From contig CAMPDV010000221.1 in NCBI GenBank assembly GCA_946699065.1, positions 124,001 to 188,000 on the forward strand: DNA of 64,000 nucleotides, read 5' to 3'. This document shows positions 33,990-47,451 of this stretch, piece after piece; the first letter of the stretch is position 1; the number at the start of each line of letters is the position of its first letter. The translations under genes were made by a program, and so were the position numbers. This DNA is from Loxodes magnus. Its lineage: Eukaryota; Ciliophora; Karyorelictea; Loxodida; Loxodidae. The notes under the pieces were generated by a model. It had not been told where the DNA came from and searched no databases. It worked only from the letters and a program-made list of their open reading frames with translations.

Positions 33990-36900
33990 TGTGATTGCTA
34001 TATATCAATCTTCATTTGCTTTCAAGTTTCTTATCGCTCAACCATTATTATATCATTTATTAATATCTCTACATTAAAGTTTGGTAAGCCTAAAATTAAT
34101 AAATAATACTTCTCCTTCTTGAGGAATTTACACCCTTTTCTGTGTACAATGATTTGTGCTTTCACTGTTTAATATAATGTTTGAAACTTCTGTAATTTTA
34201 ATGAATACAAATCTTGGAATTGTAGTTTTCCTTTCTTTTGCTTTGGGACTTGGTATTGTCACTTCCTATTTATTTTATATATTATGCCACTTTGATTATA
34301 GTTCATTTGCTTCATTCTGACTTCTTATCTTTTCTTCCTTTATTACTCTTAAATCCAATAAGTTTGCTGTTTCTATTGGAATTTATAGCCATTCCGATAT
34401 AGATATCATATACTTTTACAGTAGAATCGTTTCTTTCTGATTTCATCAAGCTTTCATGCAATGTTCGTTCTTCTTTGGGCTCAAAGATTATTTACACTAC
34501 TCCATTCTCTTTTTGTTATTTCCTTCTCGTTTGAGATGTTGAAGCTCATCGATGCCTGATATTATATCAACAAAATTAATCGAAGACACTCGAATTTTTC
34601 TAGAATCATCCTGATTTAATTACTAGCACTATCAATTTCAGAGTTATTCTATTCTCTTATTACTTTCACTACACTCAAATATACCAAACATAATAACATA
34701 ATTATTGACCTTCTTATTCAATCCTTTCTTGCTATTTCTTTATCTATCTAAATTAGCTATTTTACCATTATTGATAGTCTAGGTATATAGTTCCGGTATA
34801 AGTTTAGCCTCTTTCTAGCTCGCTTCCTTTTTTCAATTAAACCAATTAATAACTAATTTTATTCCAGTTACTTAATCTAGTAATCTAACTTCTATGATCG
34901 TATAATAGACCAAGATATATCCATTTGCTTACTAATAGGTATTATAACTGGTATTAGGCAGACGCTTCTTATAAGATCTAAACGTTTCTTAAGGTAAATA
35001 AAAAGTCTTAAAATCATTCTTTTGTATCTATGGAACTTAACTAAGTTACAAAGAATAAGGCTATTAATCTTACTTAATTCTGGATTTTCAAGATTTTTCC
35101 AAACTGCAACTTCAGAAATAACTATTTAACACAGAAAGGGAAGTGAAGGAGCAGAGTTCTCTATATATCTCTGGTGCTTTTAATATTGAAATAAAAAAGA
35201 AATGAGTAAGGAAAATTTTAGACACTAACTGTTTAGATCGTAATACTCCTATAATAAAGATCAGACGTAATAAAGCATGATAGTTGATATATTACTGAAC
35301 TTTGGTTACTAAGCACAGAACGTGTTTTTGCCAGACTTGCTTCAATTAAAGCATTGAATAACAAATTTGAAACTCTGAGAATAAGAGAAATTTTTCTTCT
35401 TAAATTTTGTTCTAAAGCACTTTACTTAATTAATTGTCAGTAAAAAATTGAAATATTTTTAAGAAGTTTCATACCCAGTAAAGAAACGAACCATAAATAA
35501 GCCAACATTCTGATTATAAAGTACACTCTTAATATGTTTTTAGACCTAAATTTAGCGAAATACAATCAAAAACAAATGAGGATATTAAAAGGATAAAATA
35601 CGCAATTTTCGTAATTATCTAGAGTATCTTAAAAGTTAATCAGCATAAGATTTCTTCTCCTCATAGATTTAAAAATTATCCTTTTTTTAATTGATTCTAA
35701 ATACTCTAGATATAAAGCTAACTGCTTTGAGAAGCCATAATAAATATTCATAAATCAGATTTAGAAAGTGAGTTATGTAGTTAAGATATGAACTAATCTT
35801 AGTGGAGTTTGAGAGATTTACCTTTTATGAACCTCTTATCTCCTAGTCTTTGCATACTACTTCTTGGTAAACAAAATCTCTCCATTTCTTCCTACTTATT
35901 TACTAGCAAGATTCTAAATATTTTCTTCGCAACCAAGCTTATAAATACTAGACTTCCAGTGCTTTTTTTAAAAGCTTGCTTAGAGTTTAGAAAGTCTAAC
36001 AAATCACTTTATCAATATTTCTAGTAAGGCTAATCTATCTATCAAGCATATCTTGTTTCTATTTACCCAAGGAAATGTACTAGGTTTTCAAAATCGCACT
36101 TTTACTTTAAGTATAGCCTTTCCTTATTCTTACTCTTAATTATTTCTTTTAGTATCCAGATAATAATTGGCTAGTATCTAAAATATACCTACTTTTTAAT
36201 ATAGTACTGAATACATACCTAACTGCTTTCAAGAAGCATTTTCATTTGCTTTCATTCTTGGCTCTTTTTAAGTGTATCAAGTGATACTCTAAACACAAAG
36301 AAACCTTACATAGGATAAAATGAAGGAAAATCTAGGTCCCTAGAAACCCAAAGCCTTCAAAATACTTGACTTTCCATTCAAATCTCCTGTGCTTCATTAA
36401 AGCAGAATCAATATATAAACGAAGCGGTAGTTGGTATCCTCACACTTCTAGAGTATAAAGAAGTCACCAAGTTAGACAGAGTTAGACAGCTCAGAAAAAG
36501 AAACGCGGAGATTAATGGGATGCAAGTTTATTGTGAGATTTAAAGCTTAAAAGAAAGAAAAAAGAAGTAAAACTATCTGGATACTAGCTCTTGGGATTAA
36601 AGTGTTTTAGTAATAGAAAATTAGAATAGAATAGAGCATGATATTTAGTATGCTACTGAGCTCTATTAAATATACTATAGATATACTTTAAAAAACAAGA
36701 ATCTTAAACACCTTTTGATTGATAAGAGTTTGATTAAGAGAAGGTTATGCGCAAGGTACATTTTTACTGTTAAGCTTTTCCTAATTTAATCGAAAATAAA
36801 AAAGTAAAATTTGGTGAAATTGGATAGATAAAATCAGTAAATAAGGAAGAACATGCGTATTGGTTAAAATGAATGATTAAGGAGAACTATGTTTAGTAGA

Positions 36901-37460
36901 TTGAAAGAGGGCTGGAATACATAGTTTTGAGAATTTTAAGGTGCTTTTCACTAAAAATATTACTTATGAGACCATTGATACTTACTAAGTCTATATATTA
37001 TGTAAATGATAGATTTCGTATAATTTAATAATAAAGGGGCAGATTTATGTATGATTTATCTTATTAATTAGATAAGAAAAGGAAAATGAACTTAATATAT
37101 GAAAATGAAGAAAAAGAGAGAAGCTTCTGATTTCTTGAACGGAAGAAGATGAAAAGATTTAGATACAGCAATAGAGGTTTTAATCTTAAAGCTTCTCGGG
37201 CGTTAATACTAGAATAGCATCTAAGCTTCGACCTTCATTTTGAAATAAAGTTAAGATACTTCCTAAGTAGCCAAAGGTTAGTAAGGGCTTCTATTGTTTC
37301 TAATTATGATCTTTCTCTCAATAACGCGATATTTCCTCTCTTCTATTCTTTCAACTATTCTCCAATCAAAGTCATATATAAGTATATCTTTTTCAACTCC
37401 ATCTAAGTCCTTTAAACAACTAGCTCTTATAATATAACTTTTTGATTACTTTTTTCTGAT
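33990..37460 (-). pseudogene. Inverted relative of the long membrane protein
   Basis: Leftward from 37460 the minus strand reads DGVEKDILIYDFDWRIVER and continues protein-like to about 36270 (hydrophobic segments, then RIPTTASFIYWFCFNEAQ). Further frames to about 34000 include LLKKALEVQYLQAWLRRK, EEMERFCLPRSSMQRLGDK and SPKAKERKTTIPRFVFIK. The DFDWRIVER block and the hydrophobic order after it match the plus-strand protein at 26000-30967. Frame changes and lack of a matching N-terminal two-thirds suggest a truncated, decaying copy, possibly joined to unrelated remnants. Confidence 0.4.
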
Positions 37461-37469
37461 CTCTTGTAT

Positions 37470-40060
37470 TTAGATAGTACAAGCAATTTCTGTGCTAAGT
37501 CTAAAAATTCAAAACAGAACTAAAATAGAGGAAGAAGATGAGGGTAGTATATTAAACTAGTTAGAAGATACCCAACCATAAGGTATATCCTAGAATACTC
37601 TAAAAAGTATGAGATAAACTATAGAAAGCCTTAGAACTTATACCTAAAAGAGAAAAAATAAAAAGAAATCAAAGAATTGTTCATAACTTTTAGTCATACA
37701 AGCCTGTAAAACCTTAAACAACAACTAATAGAAATAGCAAGCATTTAGTAAAGCAGCATTACAAGAAGCTAGTTGCTTATTATAGAGATAGAATCTTTTA
37801 ATTTTAAGATAGTTAGTAAATACAGTAATTGAGGCTTTTCTATTTATAGATAGCTTTAAATAAAAGGAAAGCTTAGGTCTTTTAAGAGTGTAAGTAATTC
37901 AATGTGAAAAATGCTAAGAATACTTTAATGATAAGGAAAGGAACCAAGAAGATTAGAATGTGAGTGCATACAATGCTTAAAGTGCTTGTAGACTATGCTA
38001 GATATATTAAGTATTCTATATTGCGATAATAATGATAATATTACTACAAAATCAATTGATGAGCTTGATAGACTTATATACATATAAGCAAGAAACTGAA
38101 GGAAAAGAAACTAGCGAAATAGAATGTGGATTTTAGTTTTAGAGCCGAAGAAATGCTAAATTCATAGCCTACCTCTAGTTATTTCATGTTTAAAGGATAA
38201 TTAGATAATATGTATTTAATGTGGAATAACTTAGCATAAATACCATTAAGTACTTTCTTTAGAAGAAAAACTAAAATCTCTATAGACTGAAATTAAGTAA
38301 AAGCTAAACTCTTTATAGAAATCTGTATAACTAAGATTTAAAAGAAAGCAATGCAGAAAAACTTAAAAATAAGTAAACTTGGAAAATATTAGTTTAAGAA
38401 GTAAGATCATACAGACATAAGAAGATATCTTTCAAAACTTAGTTAAGTTCATCTAAAGCTAATTAAATAAAAAGCTTAACTTAAAAATATAATTCATAGT
38501 AATAAGCTACATCACATATGATATAAATTATAGATTTATAAAAGTAGTTTGATGAAGTTAGTAGATTACAAGAGGAAACTATAGAAAAATGTGAGGATAA
38601 GAAATAAAGGATATAAGACTTAGAACAGTAATTTAAAAATTTGGAATAAGAGTGATAAGTAAAAGAGGAAGATGATTCTAGTTTAAATCTGTCAAATTAA
38701 ATACTTTAAGAACTATATGAAAGTGAGGTTTTTAAGGAGTAAAATGAGTATTTAATAAGATAAAAGAAAGAACAAGAGGATCAGTGATAGTAGTAACTAA
38801 TCAAGCAAAATGAAATTAATTGAGATCTATAAAATTAATTGGAAGAAAGTTAGAAAGTAAATGCTTAAAAGGAGATAAAATTAAGAGTAAAACTAAAAGG
38901 TCGAAGAGCTTGCTAAAGAAGTAAATAACTTACATTCAAAAGCTTAAAATCAAAATAATAAAGCTAACAAGCAGAATAAGAAGATTCTAAGTTTATAAAA
39001 GTTGTTAGAAAGAATACGATTAAAAGGAGAAAAAGAAATAAGAATAAATTGGATTAATTGAATAACTTACTAAAGAAGCATAAACCTTGCAATAATAAAA
39101 TTTAGATCTTAATAATTGTATTCAGAATTAATAAAAATAGAATTAAAATTAAGAATAGGTACTAAAATAATGGACATATAATATAATGTATTTTAATTAG
39201 AATAGGAAACTTAAAATTTGACAGAAAAAGGAAATCTGCTAGATTAATTAAAATAGGAGAGAGATGAAGTCAGCTGATATATTTAGTAGTTGGAAGATCA
39301 GATATAAAATAACTTTATGATTTAAGAATTAAAAATAGGAGTTAATTTAGGAACTTAAAAGTAAGAAACAATATGATATCTGAGCCTTTTACTAGCTATA
39401 TAAGAATCAAATGAAATTCAAATATCTTACAAGCAATTAACATCTCTAATAATTCATTAACCTAAACATAAGTCGCCATTCCTAATTTTTAAGCTATATC
39501 TGATAATAATACTTGTACTTATTAAACAAAATAAGATCAAATAATAAAGGTAGGATGATTAAAATAAAGCATCATCTTAAAAATATAATTTAATAGAAAT
39601 GAACCTTCTTTTTCTTTTGATAATAAGGATCTTCTTTATATTATTGGAGGACGAAATGCATAAGATTATACTGTAAATGCTTGTGAGATTTATGATGTCG
39701 AAGAAAAAGATTTAGTATGCTATTATGATATCATTTCAAATAAATGATCATAATTTTAATCAGATAAACTACCAAAGCCAACAATTTATTTCAGCAGTAT
39801 ATGCTTAAGAAATGCATATTTGGTAATAACTTAAGATCAACTTATTCATTTGATTGAAAGAGAATAACAGAAAATGAAGATCATATCCTAAATCTGGAAA
39901 TTTTTGATATAACGGAATATATTAATTTGATAGGATATGAATGTACAGTCCAGATCCAGACGAATAAAATTCAGTATATTTTTTAGGTTAAAAAATAGGT
40001 CTAATAAAACATAGAAAAAATGCGATTTTGATATCTAATTATTTGCCAATTAGACATTGA
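37470..40060 (+). pseudogene. TRIM-like kelch gene, copy 2 (decayed)
   Basis: Aligns with copy 1 along its length: QCEKCQEYFNDKER and ECIQCLKCLQTML for the RING, a coiled coil, and kelch pieces at 39600-40000 ending in RIWMYSPDPDE with TGA as Trp. The position matching the ATG of copy 1 is GTG, and frames change within the RING, B-box and kelch regions. Upstream, 37490-37890 is open in frame with the RING start (TKIEEEDEGSILNQLEDTQ and a Gln/Leu-rich part), possibly a lost N-terminal exon or a neighbour. Confidence 0.65.
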
Positions 40061-41300
40061 CAATAGGACTCCTAACTATATGATTGAATATTCTAGGTCT
40101 TTGATTTAATTCCTCTTATAGCATTCTATAGAAATTTTTCTTATAATCTTCTTCCTTTAGATCCAAATCCTAGAAGCATATTCTTTTATAATGAAAGAAA
40201 CGATAGTCAAGAAGTAAAGGCTTAACCTTTGAAAATTATTAGCATGTTATTGTGTACTTGCTTTAGTAATAATCGAGACTAGGATGAGCTTTAGCCTTAC
40301 AGAGTATAAATTCAAAGCTATTTAGTAGAAACTGCGAAGAGTCTTATAACCAATAAGTCTCTACTTAGATCTACATTTTAAAGCCTAACTAACCAATATA
40401 ACAAGAAGTGAAGAAGGTTCTCTTAATATTAGTGATGTTCGAAATCATCAGGATTTGCTTAAACCAGCAATGGATTAGCATGATACAAGATAGAAGAAAT
40501 TAGGGCGTATTCTAGCTTGCTTATGTTTATATCATAACGGAAGGAGATCTTGTAAATAAAGGAGCAAATATGCTGTTTAAAGCTTCAACTTAATTTATCT
40601 TACTAGTATAGAACGAAAAATTCTTGCCTTATAAAAAATAGATTGGATGCAGTTGATAGCTTGAAAGAAAGAAGCTATGAAGATATCAGCTAAGCTAGTA
40701 AGATTAACTTTAATCAATTTCATGCCTGTAATAGCAAATAAAAGGTTAAAGATAAACTAGAAAGGTAAGGAGTGGGAGTCGAATGTTTCAGCAAAGTTAC
40801 TCTTGAAAGGTCTTATGAACTAAGTTATGCATTATACAGTTTATAGGAAAATCAAAAAGTATTACTTAAAGCTATTTAGATTTTAGAAACTTAATATGAC
40901 ATTCCTACTTTATAGAGATAACCAAAAAACTCTGAGATCAGCTAATTAGCAATAACTTAATCCTAGAAAATGATTATGATATAAGCTAGGAGAACAGGAT
41001 TAAGTCTTAAAATCTTAGCAAGCATACTTATGTATTCATAGTGGTAAAATTAGAGAAAGTAAGATTCTCCTTTTTATATTAAAATCGAAGAGAGGCAAAT
41101 AAAAAATTTTATGATTAAATAAGACTAAAAAGAAATTAAGAGTAAGGATATAAAGCAATAGAAGGACTAAGAATAAAAATTAAACATTTTAGGTATTCAA
41201 AATTGATTTAATGAATATCAAGAGAAAATTGAATATTCAAAAAAATAGGCAAATTAGCAAAATTTGAAATACAGGTAATTTAAAAGAGCATAATATAGAA
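40061..41300 (+). pseudogene. Unknown coding remnant
   Basis: Segments in alternating frames look like one helical protein: DLIPLIAFYRNFSYNLLP, LDPNPRSIFFYNERNDSQ, LCTCFSNNRDQDELQPYR, then YIITEGDLVNKGANMLFK and SYEDISQASKINFNQF to KLNILGIQNWFNEYQEK. At least two frame switches (near 40400 and 40640) argue for decay. Helical repeats of channel or scaffold proteins came to mind, but no motif confirms it. Confidence 0.35.
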
Positions 41301-41905
41301 AATAATGCCTTGGTTAGTTTTAAGGTTGAAGAATTTTGGTATAAAGTTCTATAATTTCTTATTCTTAATAAAAATAGAGATAAAAGATATTTATAAAGTT
41401 AAGATATAAATGATCAAAATAGCAAACCTATCTTAGTTTTATAATCTTAACTATCTAATCTTTACAAACTTAATTAAATACTTGAAAGCTATTTATAAAT
41501 ATTTAAATTCATTAATGTTGGTAAAATTAACTACAGAAAGTAGTTAAAGGAGTACAACTGAAGAAACTAGTAAGGAAGAAAAGGATTATAGAGATTATAG
41601 AAAATCGGAATGATTGGTGTAGATGTTAATAAGTAAAAGATTTTACTTGGATTGAAGAAATAAGGATAACCTTACATATTTAAGAATAAATTGCCTCTTA
41701 AATGTTTATTAAATCTGCTTATTTTTTAGTCAAATTACCCTCACAGTAAACACCGCAATCATCCAATCCTAAGCATATCAAAAGTAGTTGTTGCACCTTT
41801 TATTGAATATCTATACAAATAAAATTCTTTTTAGTTCATAAATTTTCAGGCCAAATGCATCAATTTATTAAATTCTTCAGCAGTATTTTTATCTCTCTTG
41901 TACGA
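41301..41905. other. No supported gene
   Basis: AT-rich with one short charged stretch on the plus strand near 41560-41700 (RKKRIIEIIENRNDWC). Too little to call. Confidence 0.3.
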
Positions 41906-41912
41906 ATTTTGA

Positions 41913-42730
41913 ATGAAATCTGACTTATTTAACATCTCAAATTTGAAGATATTAATCAAATCACTGTCTGTATTTTCCATAATCTTATCTAAGCTTTCTT
42001 TTTTAAATTAAAATTTGAGTGCTAAAGATTGGCACCAAAATAGATGGGAGAATTTATTTTATGAAAGAAGAATTTAAATTAGTTAGCTAGAAAAAAAGAT
42101 ATCATTTTCCTTTAAAAAATTATACCAATCGAGGCTTATACTAAAAACAGCCATTATGTAGTTGCTTTTTTTAGGTGCATTCTGAAAAACTAAAAACCGA
42201 TTGCTAGTAAAATAAATTTTTTTGTTGAGTTTGAAACTTTTAACAAGTAAAGATCTATATTTGGGAATTTAGATAAAAAGGGAAATTAGGAACTATTAAT
42301 GTAATATCATTAAAAGAAGTTCTTGATGTTGCTGCCTAATTACAGGTTTTAGTTGTATTGATTGAAACATTATAAACAAAAGAAGAACGTAATGATTTAT
42401 CTTACTAGTGCTATTAGCTTCCGTCTTATAAATATAAACACAATCCTAAATACTTTCAAAATACTCTATATGTCAAATAAGAAAGCTCCAGCATTTGTCG
42501 TACATACAGCTATTGTGCATTAAAAACTGTCAATCTTGTATTTGATGAAATGATGGAAATATAAAAGCATTATAAAGTATAAAAAAAGTTGTTTAAGCTA
42601 GTTTAGGTACAATAAAGATAATAAGTACTAATATGGAGCTCTAAAAATATTAAAGGTATTAGTAATTATAAAGTAAGTGCTGCTTTAACTTGAATACTAA
42701 CTAACAATAATTAACAATTCTTAAGTCTGA
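41913..42730 (+). pseudogene. Unknown protein with homopolymer frameshift
   Basis: ATG at 41913 opens MKSDLFNISNLKILIKSL and continues AKDWHQNRWENLFYERR and SRLILKTAIMQLL. After a run of seven T at 42166-42172 the sense passes to another frame: VHSEKLKTDCQQNKFFCW, KIYIWEFRQKGKLGTINV, KEVLDVAAQLQVLVVLIE and CALKTVNLVFDEMMEIQ. One base less in the T run would restore a single frame, so a sequencing error is as likely as decay. Family unknown. Confidence 0.45.
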
Positions 42731-42999
42731 ATTGTTTTCTTAATCTAATTATTTAAATTAATTAAAATAAAAATATAGACTTAGGACTGTTATTTAGTAA
42801 TCCAAATTAATTTAAGATTTAGGAAAATTAATTTTAACCTAATTTACCAGATTTACTCATTTAAGAGCTTTTAGCAGAAAAAAACGGGATTAAAGCAAAG
42901 AGGAGAGAGATATATTAACATAATTTTAGTAATTGAGCAATAAGATATAAGTTTGGCTTTTGTTATCTTAAAGCTATTTTTAAACTATGGCCTTAAGAT

Positions 43000-45250
43000 T
43001 TCATATTTCAAGTTTGAGCATTTTCATTTTTTTTCACTTTTCCTTTTCATAAGTAGATTGGGGATTCCAAATAGCTTAATCCCTTAGTTAATCATAGCAG
43101 TCTATTTTGACTTCGTCTCTGAATTTAATATCTTCAGTGCTTTACAAATATTATTTTAAACTTGTATATAATTTAACGTAATACTTTCTTACTGAATTTT
43201 TCATATACTTAGCTAAGTTCTAGCTTAATTTACAATCTTCTATTATGTTTACTCTATTTAAGGTACCAATTATAGTACAGAATAAGCTTAAGATATAATT
43301 ATTACCAGTACTTATATTCTTAGATGATTGTAGAAAGTGCTATTTGCTTAATCATTGAATGCTAATTATCAGTCTTTTCATAACGATAATATTAATTTCC
43401 CTTGAGCAATTAAACTTGAATTTAAAATTGTTCAATGCTATAAAAAAGTTGCTTTTACTTTTCTTTTTTGAAATTGTGTTTTGAACTAAGTTTATCTGCC
43501 AATTTATGTAAGCTCAAATTTATTACAGCCTCTTATATGATCTAACTATTCTAATTAGCCAAATCCTTTATATTAATTTTTTTTGTATATCAAACAACCA
43601 TCTTTTCTAGTCACTTTATATGATCTATATATTACTACTTCCATTCTACAAACTTAAATTTTAATTATTTCCTACTTTTATTTCCTTTTTAATTGCTTCT
43701 TATATTTACCAATCTCATTTAGTTTTACTATCTTTTCTTTTATCATATATTTTAATATTAGGCTAAGTAATTATCTTTAATCTCTTTTAATTAAACTCTG
43801 TAAAGAATAGCTTCAAGCATACTTTTCACTTTTATGGTTCAGCATTCTTATCATAATCTCTCTTGAGTTCTATAAAATAAACTAATTTTAGTCTATTATT
43901 GCCTTATTTTTTTCCTTTAGTCTTATTTTGGTTTTTACGCCATGAAATTTACCACGCCAGCATAATTATGAAGTTAATTTATAAAAATCTTCAATCGTTT
44001 TCTGAAATAGCGTTATTCTTTTATCATTAGCTTCAGTAGCTTCTAACTCTATGAGCTGCTAATTAAACTTTCTCATTGACATATATTTCAGCTAAACTGA
44101 TTCTAATTTCAAATTTTAAAACTATAACTCTTAAGTCTTCTAAATAAACTATATCATCAGCTTCTCTTTTCTTCTACTCTCTCAACTTTTAATTCCTTTT
44201 ATTTACTCTAAAATTTAGCTAGTTTTAGTTACAACTTTACCATCACAGAGTATCTGCGTTCATTTGAGGAAATTTTGCAAGCTAAGTTCTTAAAAAGCCA
44301 AAATAGCAAACTTAATTTATTCTTATGCATCTAATTCCTAAATCTATTACACTTCAATAATCATAAATCCCTTTATCTTAGATATTATTAATCTTTATAC
44401 CTTCTTACTCAACATCATTACACAACTTAGCTATTTAAATTACTTTAAGTTTCACTCTAACGTGACTAGAGCAATATCTTTTGCTATGTTTGACGATCTC
44501 TTATTCGTTTATAGTATTTTTATTACTGAGAGCTTTACTTCTTTATAAATCTTTTTTTATTCATTTTATAAACTTAAGAATTTAGAGAATTAAGCTGTGC
44601 TTTTATCAAATTGGCTACAGTCTTAATTTGCTAGTCTTTTTATAAGTATTAAATAAACTCTTCTGCTTTTGTCTTATCTTTTCAAGGTTATATTATTCTA
44701 ATAAGTATTTCCCCTTTCCAAGTTAATTTAAACCCTTTTATTTTAAAGTCCATCTAACTCACCTTTATCTCTAGTTTATTACTATAAGTTCTAAAGTTTA
44801 TTTGGCGATCCCAGTTTTCAGTTAATTATGCTTAGTAAGTTTATCATTTGAAGTGTAATAAACCAGAAAACCCTATTTCATACTTTCTCTCTCATCTAAA
44901 TATAGATAGGCAAGTTATGTCTTAACATTTAGAGTTTAGCCTATCTACTATAACTAGTGATTCAACTTTCCTTTCTAAGCTTATTCTCCAATCTGCAGTT
45001 TAGAGTTTATTATTTCTTATTTTCAGCTTAGCTTTAATATACTTTTTTTAATATCTATCAGATTTAAGTTCCAACAACTATACTTTAGTTTATAGGTATA
45101 ATAGCAGGTATTAGGAAAGGAAAAACAACTAATACTTAGAATAAGAATTAGCTTTAGGTTAGTTAAGCATGGTAAATATCTTCCAATGGTGTTCGGAAAT
45201 ATTATATAGGGCAAATTTGTAATGCTATCTGCTATTCATAAATCATATTA
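43000..45250 (-). pseudogene. Family X, copy a: charged helical protein of unknown function
   Basis: Leftward the minus strand gives DWRISLERKVESLVIVDRL, FRWERKYEIGFSGLLHF and FKIKGFKLTWKGEIL, then EADDIVYLEDLRVIVLKFE and RLKIITQPNIKIYDKRK. Around 43510-43750 it matches family X copy b (54560-54760): DWQIQEAIKKEIKVGN against DKWIKDTIKKEIKVGK. Frame consistency over the whole 2.2 kb was not established; more than one gene may be present. The 260 bases before 43000 show nothing. Confidence 0.4.
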
Positions 45251-45875
45251 CTCTATAACAATAAAAAGTAGAAGTAAGATGGTTGATATAGTAAACAGTT
45301 CTGAAAAAAGCTTTTTTTATGACTCATAATTAATTTAATAGTTGAAGGTATAAAATAATCTCTTGATGATAATAATTAATTTTAGCAAAACAGTAAGTTT
45401 ATAACTTATAAACATAAGATTAAACTAATTTCTTTAAATCATTCTTTGATTAGATCTATTTTTACAAGAGTATTAAATTTACTATTTTATAATATTAATA
45501 CTAAGTCATTTCTCTTAGTACTTGAACTTAAAGGAAATAAAAATTGATTTTTCCTCTTATGAGAGTCCAGTTTTGTAATGTTAGGATGAATCTACCTTTT
45601 TCTCTTATTATATTTGATCAAAATTCTTACTTAAATATTGATTTCATAATCCTTCTTTAATATCTAGTTTCATTATTCTTTTTAGTCCTTTAATATTTCT
45701 TCCTTCTGAGCTATCTTCTTCATATCTATTAATAAGGTCCTTTGCTTATGCTATACAAGTTATGTTGGTTGCTTAGTCTTATTACTAATCATACTTCCAT
45801 GGTATCTTTAATATCTTAAGACTTTTGCTTATAAAAATTTACTAATTTACTTACTAAAATTTCTAACTTTAAGAT
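45251..45875. other. No supported gene
   Basis: Pyrimidine-rich and AT-rich; no recognisable motif. Confidence 0.35.
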
Positions 45876-45879
45876 ATGA

Positions 45880-46950
45880 TAAAATAGCTAAAATAATTAA
45901 AAATTACCAAGAAAACTAAGAACTAGACCAAGCAGCTTAAAAATTGAATCAAGTAAAATACAAGCTTCATGTTAATCAAAATTACCTGATTTACCTAAGA
46001 ATTTTCTAGAGATTAAATTTAAGTAACTGAAACGAAGCTTAGAGACTTTATAAGACAGTGAAGTTTTAATATACTCAATAAGCCAGAAGATATTATTGCT
46101 CTCAACTGTGTTTATCCCTATTAATGCTTAAACGAGCAAGGAAAAAAGAGTTGCTGCTAGGTAGTACGAAAAACACAAAAAAACTTAAACTCAATCTTAT
46201 TTTCTCCTTTGTTTTGAAATCTTATACTTGATCCACTGATTAAAAATTTCTAATTTAAAATCGACAGAAAACTGAACTGAGTGTATAATAACATTATTCG
46301 AACTAAAACGCCATTACAACTCCTTAAGATCCATTATACACTTAAACTAGATGAGTTTATTGCATTTAATAAATTATTAGATATCAAACTTCATTAAAAT
46401 TATAAAAACGAAGTCTTAAAACATTAAAACTCAAATAAAATGACCTAACAAAAAGTAAATTATAAAATAGGCTGGATAAATAAGAACATTAAACAAACTA
46501 TACAGTATAAAAAACTTTAATTACTTGGTTGTTTCTTTAAATTAATACTTTTCTCTAAAATTAACTTTCAGATATTTTATAAACTCTTGAAATAAATAGA
46601 TATTTTTAGATGTATTTTAAGAAATTTAATCATATCTCTTATTATTGCAGGTTCTAATTAATCTGTCATATAACTTCCCTATTTCGCTTCTCGGCAGCTT
46701 AAAACTATACTATATTAATGGCTTTGGATATTAAGATTATATTTTTCCATTATTCACTCAGTAGATTTGAAAATTTAAGAGTAATGTCTAAATTTATTTT
46801 GCTGATTTCTTTTCTATGTTGAACCTTCTTGAGATGGCTATGGTGTTTTTTAGATTATCCTTTAAATCTAACTTACATAAAGAAAATATTACTTATCGGT
46901 GTGATAATGTTCCATGATGATAAAAATATGCTTTGATTTTTTCTTTTGAA
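45880..46950 (+). CDS. Unknown protein fragment
   Basis: One frame reads LPDLPKNFLEIKFKQLKR, LSTVFIPINAQTSKEKR, KSTENWTECIITLFELKRH and, further on, LLGSLKLYYINGFGYQDY and LLEMAMVFFRLSFKSNL, with TAA/TAG as Gln. Composition suggests a helical protein. Start and stop are unplaced and no family is recognised. Confidence 0.35.
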
Positions 46951-47430
46951 TAAGTATTAAAATAATTGGGACTAAAGTTATATCAATGTATTGAAAATCA
47001 GCTACTTTGACTATCCAAATAAATTCTTATTACATGTCTTTACTTATTAATATCTTAGATTACTATCAATTGATAATCAACTAAATCACTCATTTCTTCT
47101 CAATTTGATCTATTACTTACTAAAATTTTCCAGATTCTAGCCTTTATTTTATCTCTTATATAAATATTTTTTATCTTGTTCTACTAATAAAATCTAAGTT
47201 TTATACTATAATAGAAGTGATTAAGTCTTTCTACTCTTGTAATCTAAAAAGTATTAACTTATATGAATCGACTCTCTTTTTATTATAATTTAACTTAAAA
47301 GCAGATTAAGTACAATCAAATGCTTTATCCTTTATTATAAATTTGAAAAATAAACTTAGTTTATTAGTGTAAGAGCAAAGCAAATATCAAATATGAGAAA
47401 TGAAGACTAATAAAGAAAAATAAGATTTAA
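46951..47430. other. No supported gene
   Basis: AT-rich intergenic sequence downstream of the minus-strand kelch gene; no terminator or repeat recognised. Confidence 0.4.
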
Positions 47431-47451
47431 TAATGCTGTTTTATGATAGTT

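Noticed and set aside
41560-41720. Dynein heavy-chain linker-like sequence
   Set aside because: Only a DF-W motif matches; the surrounding conserved residues of dynein are absent.
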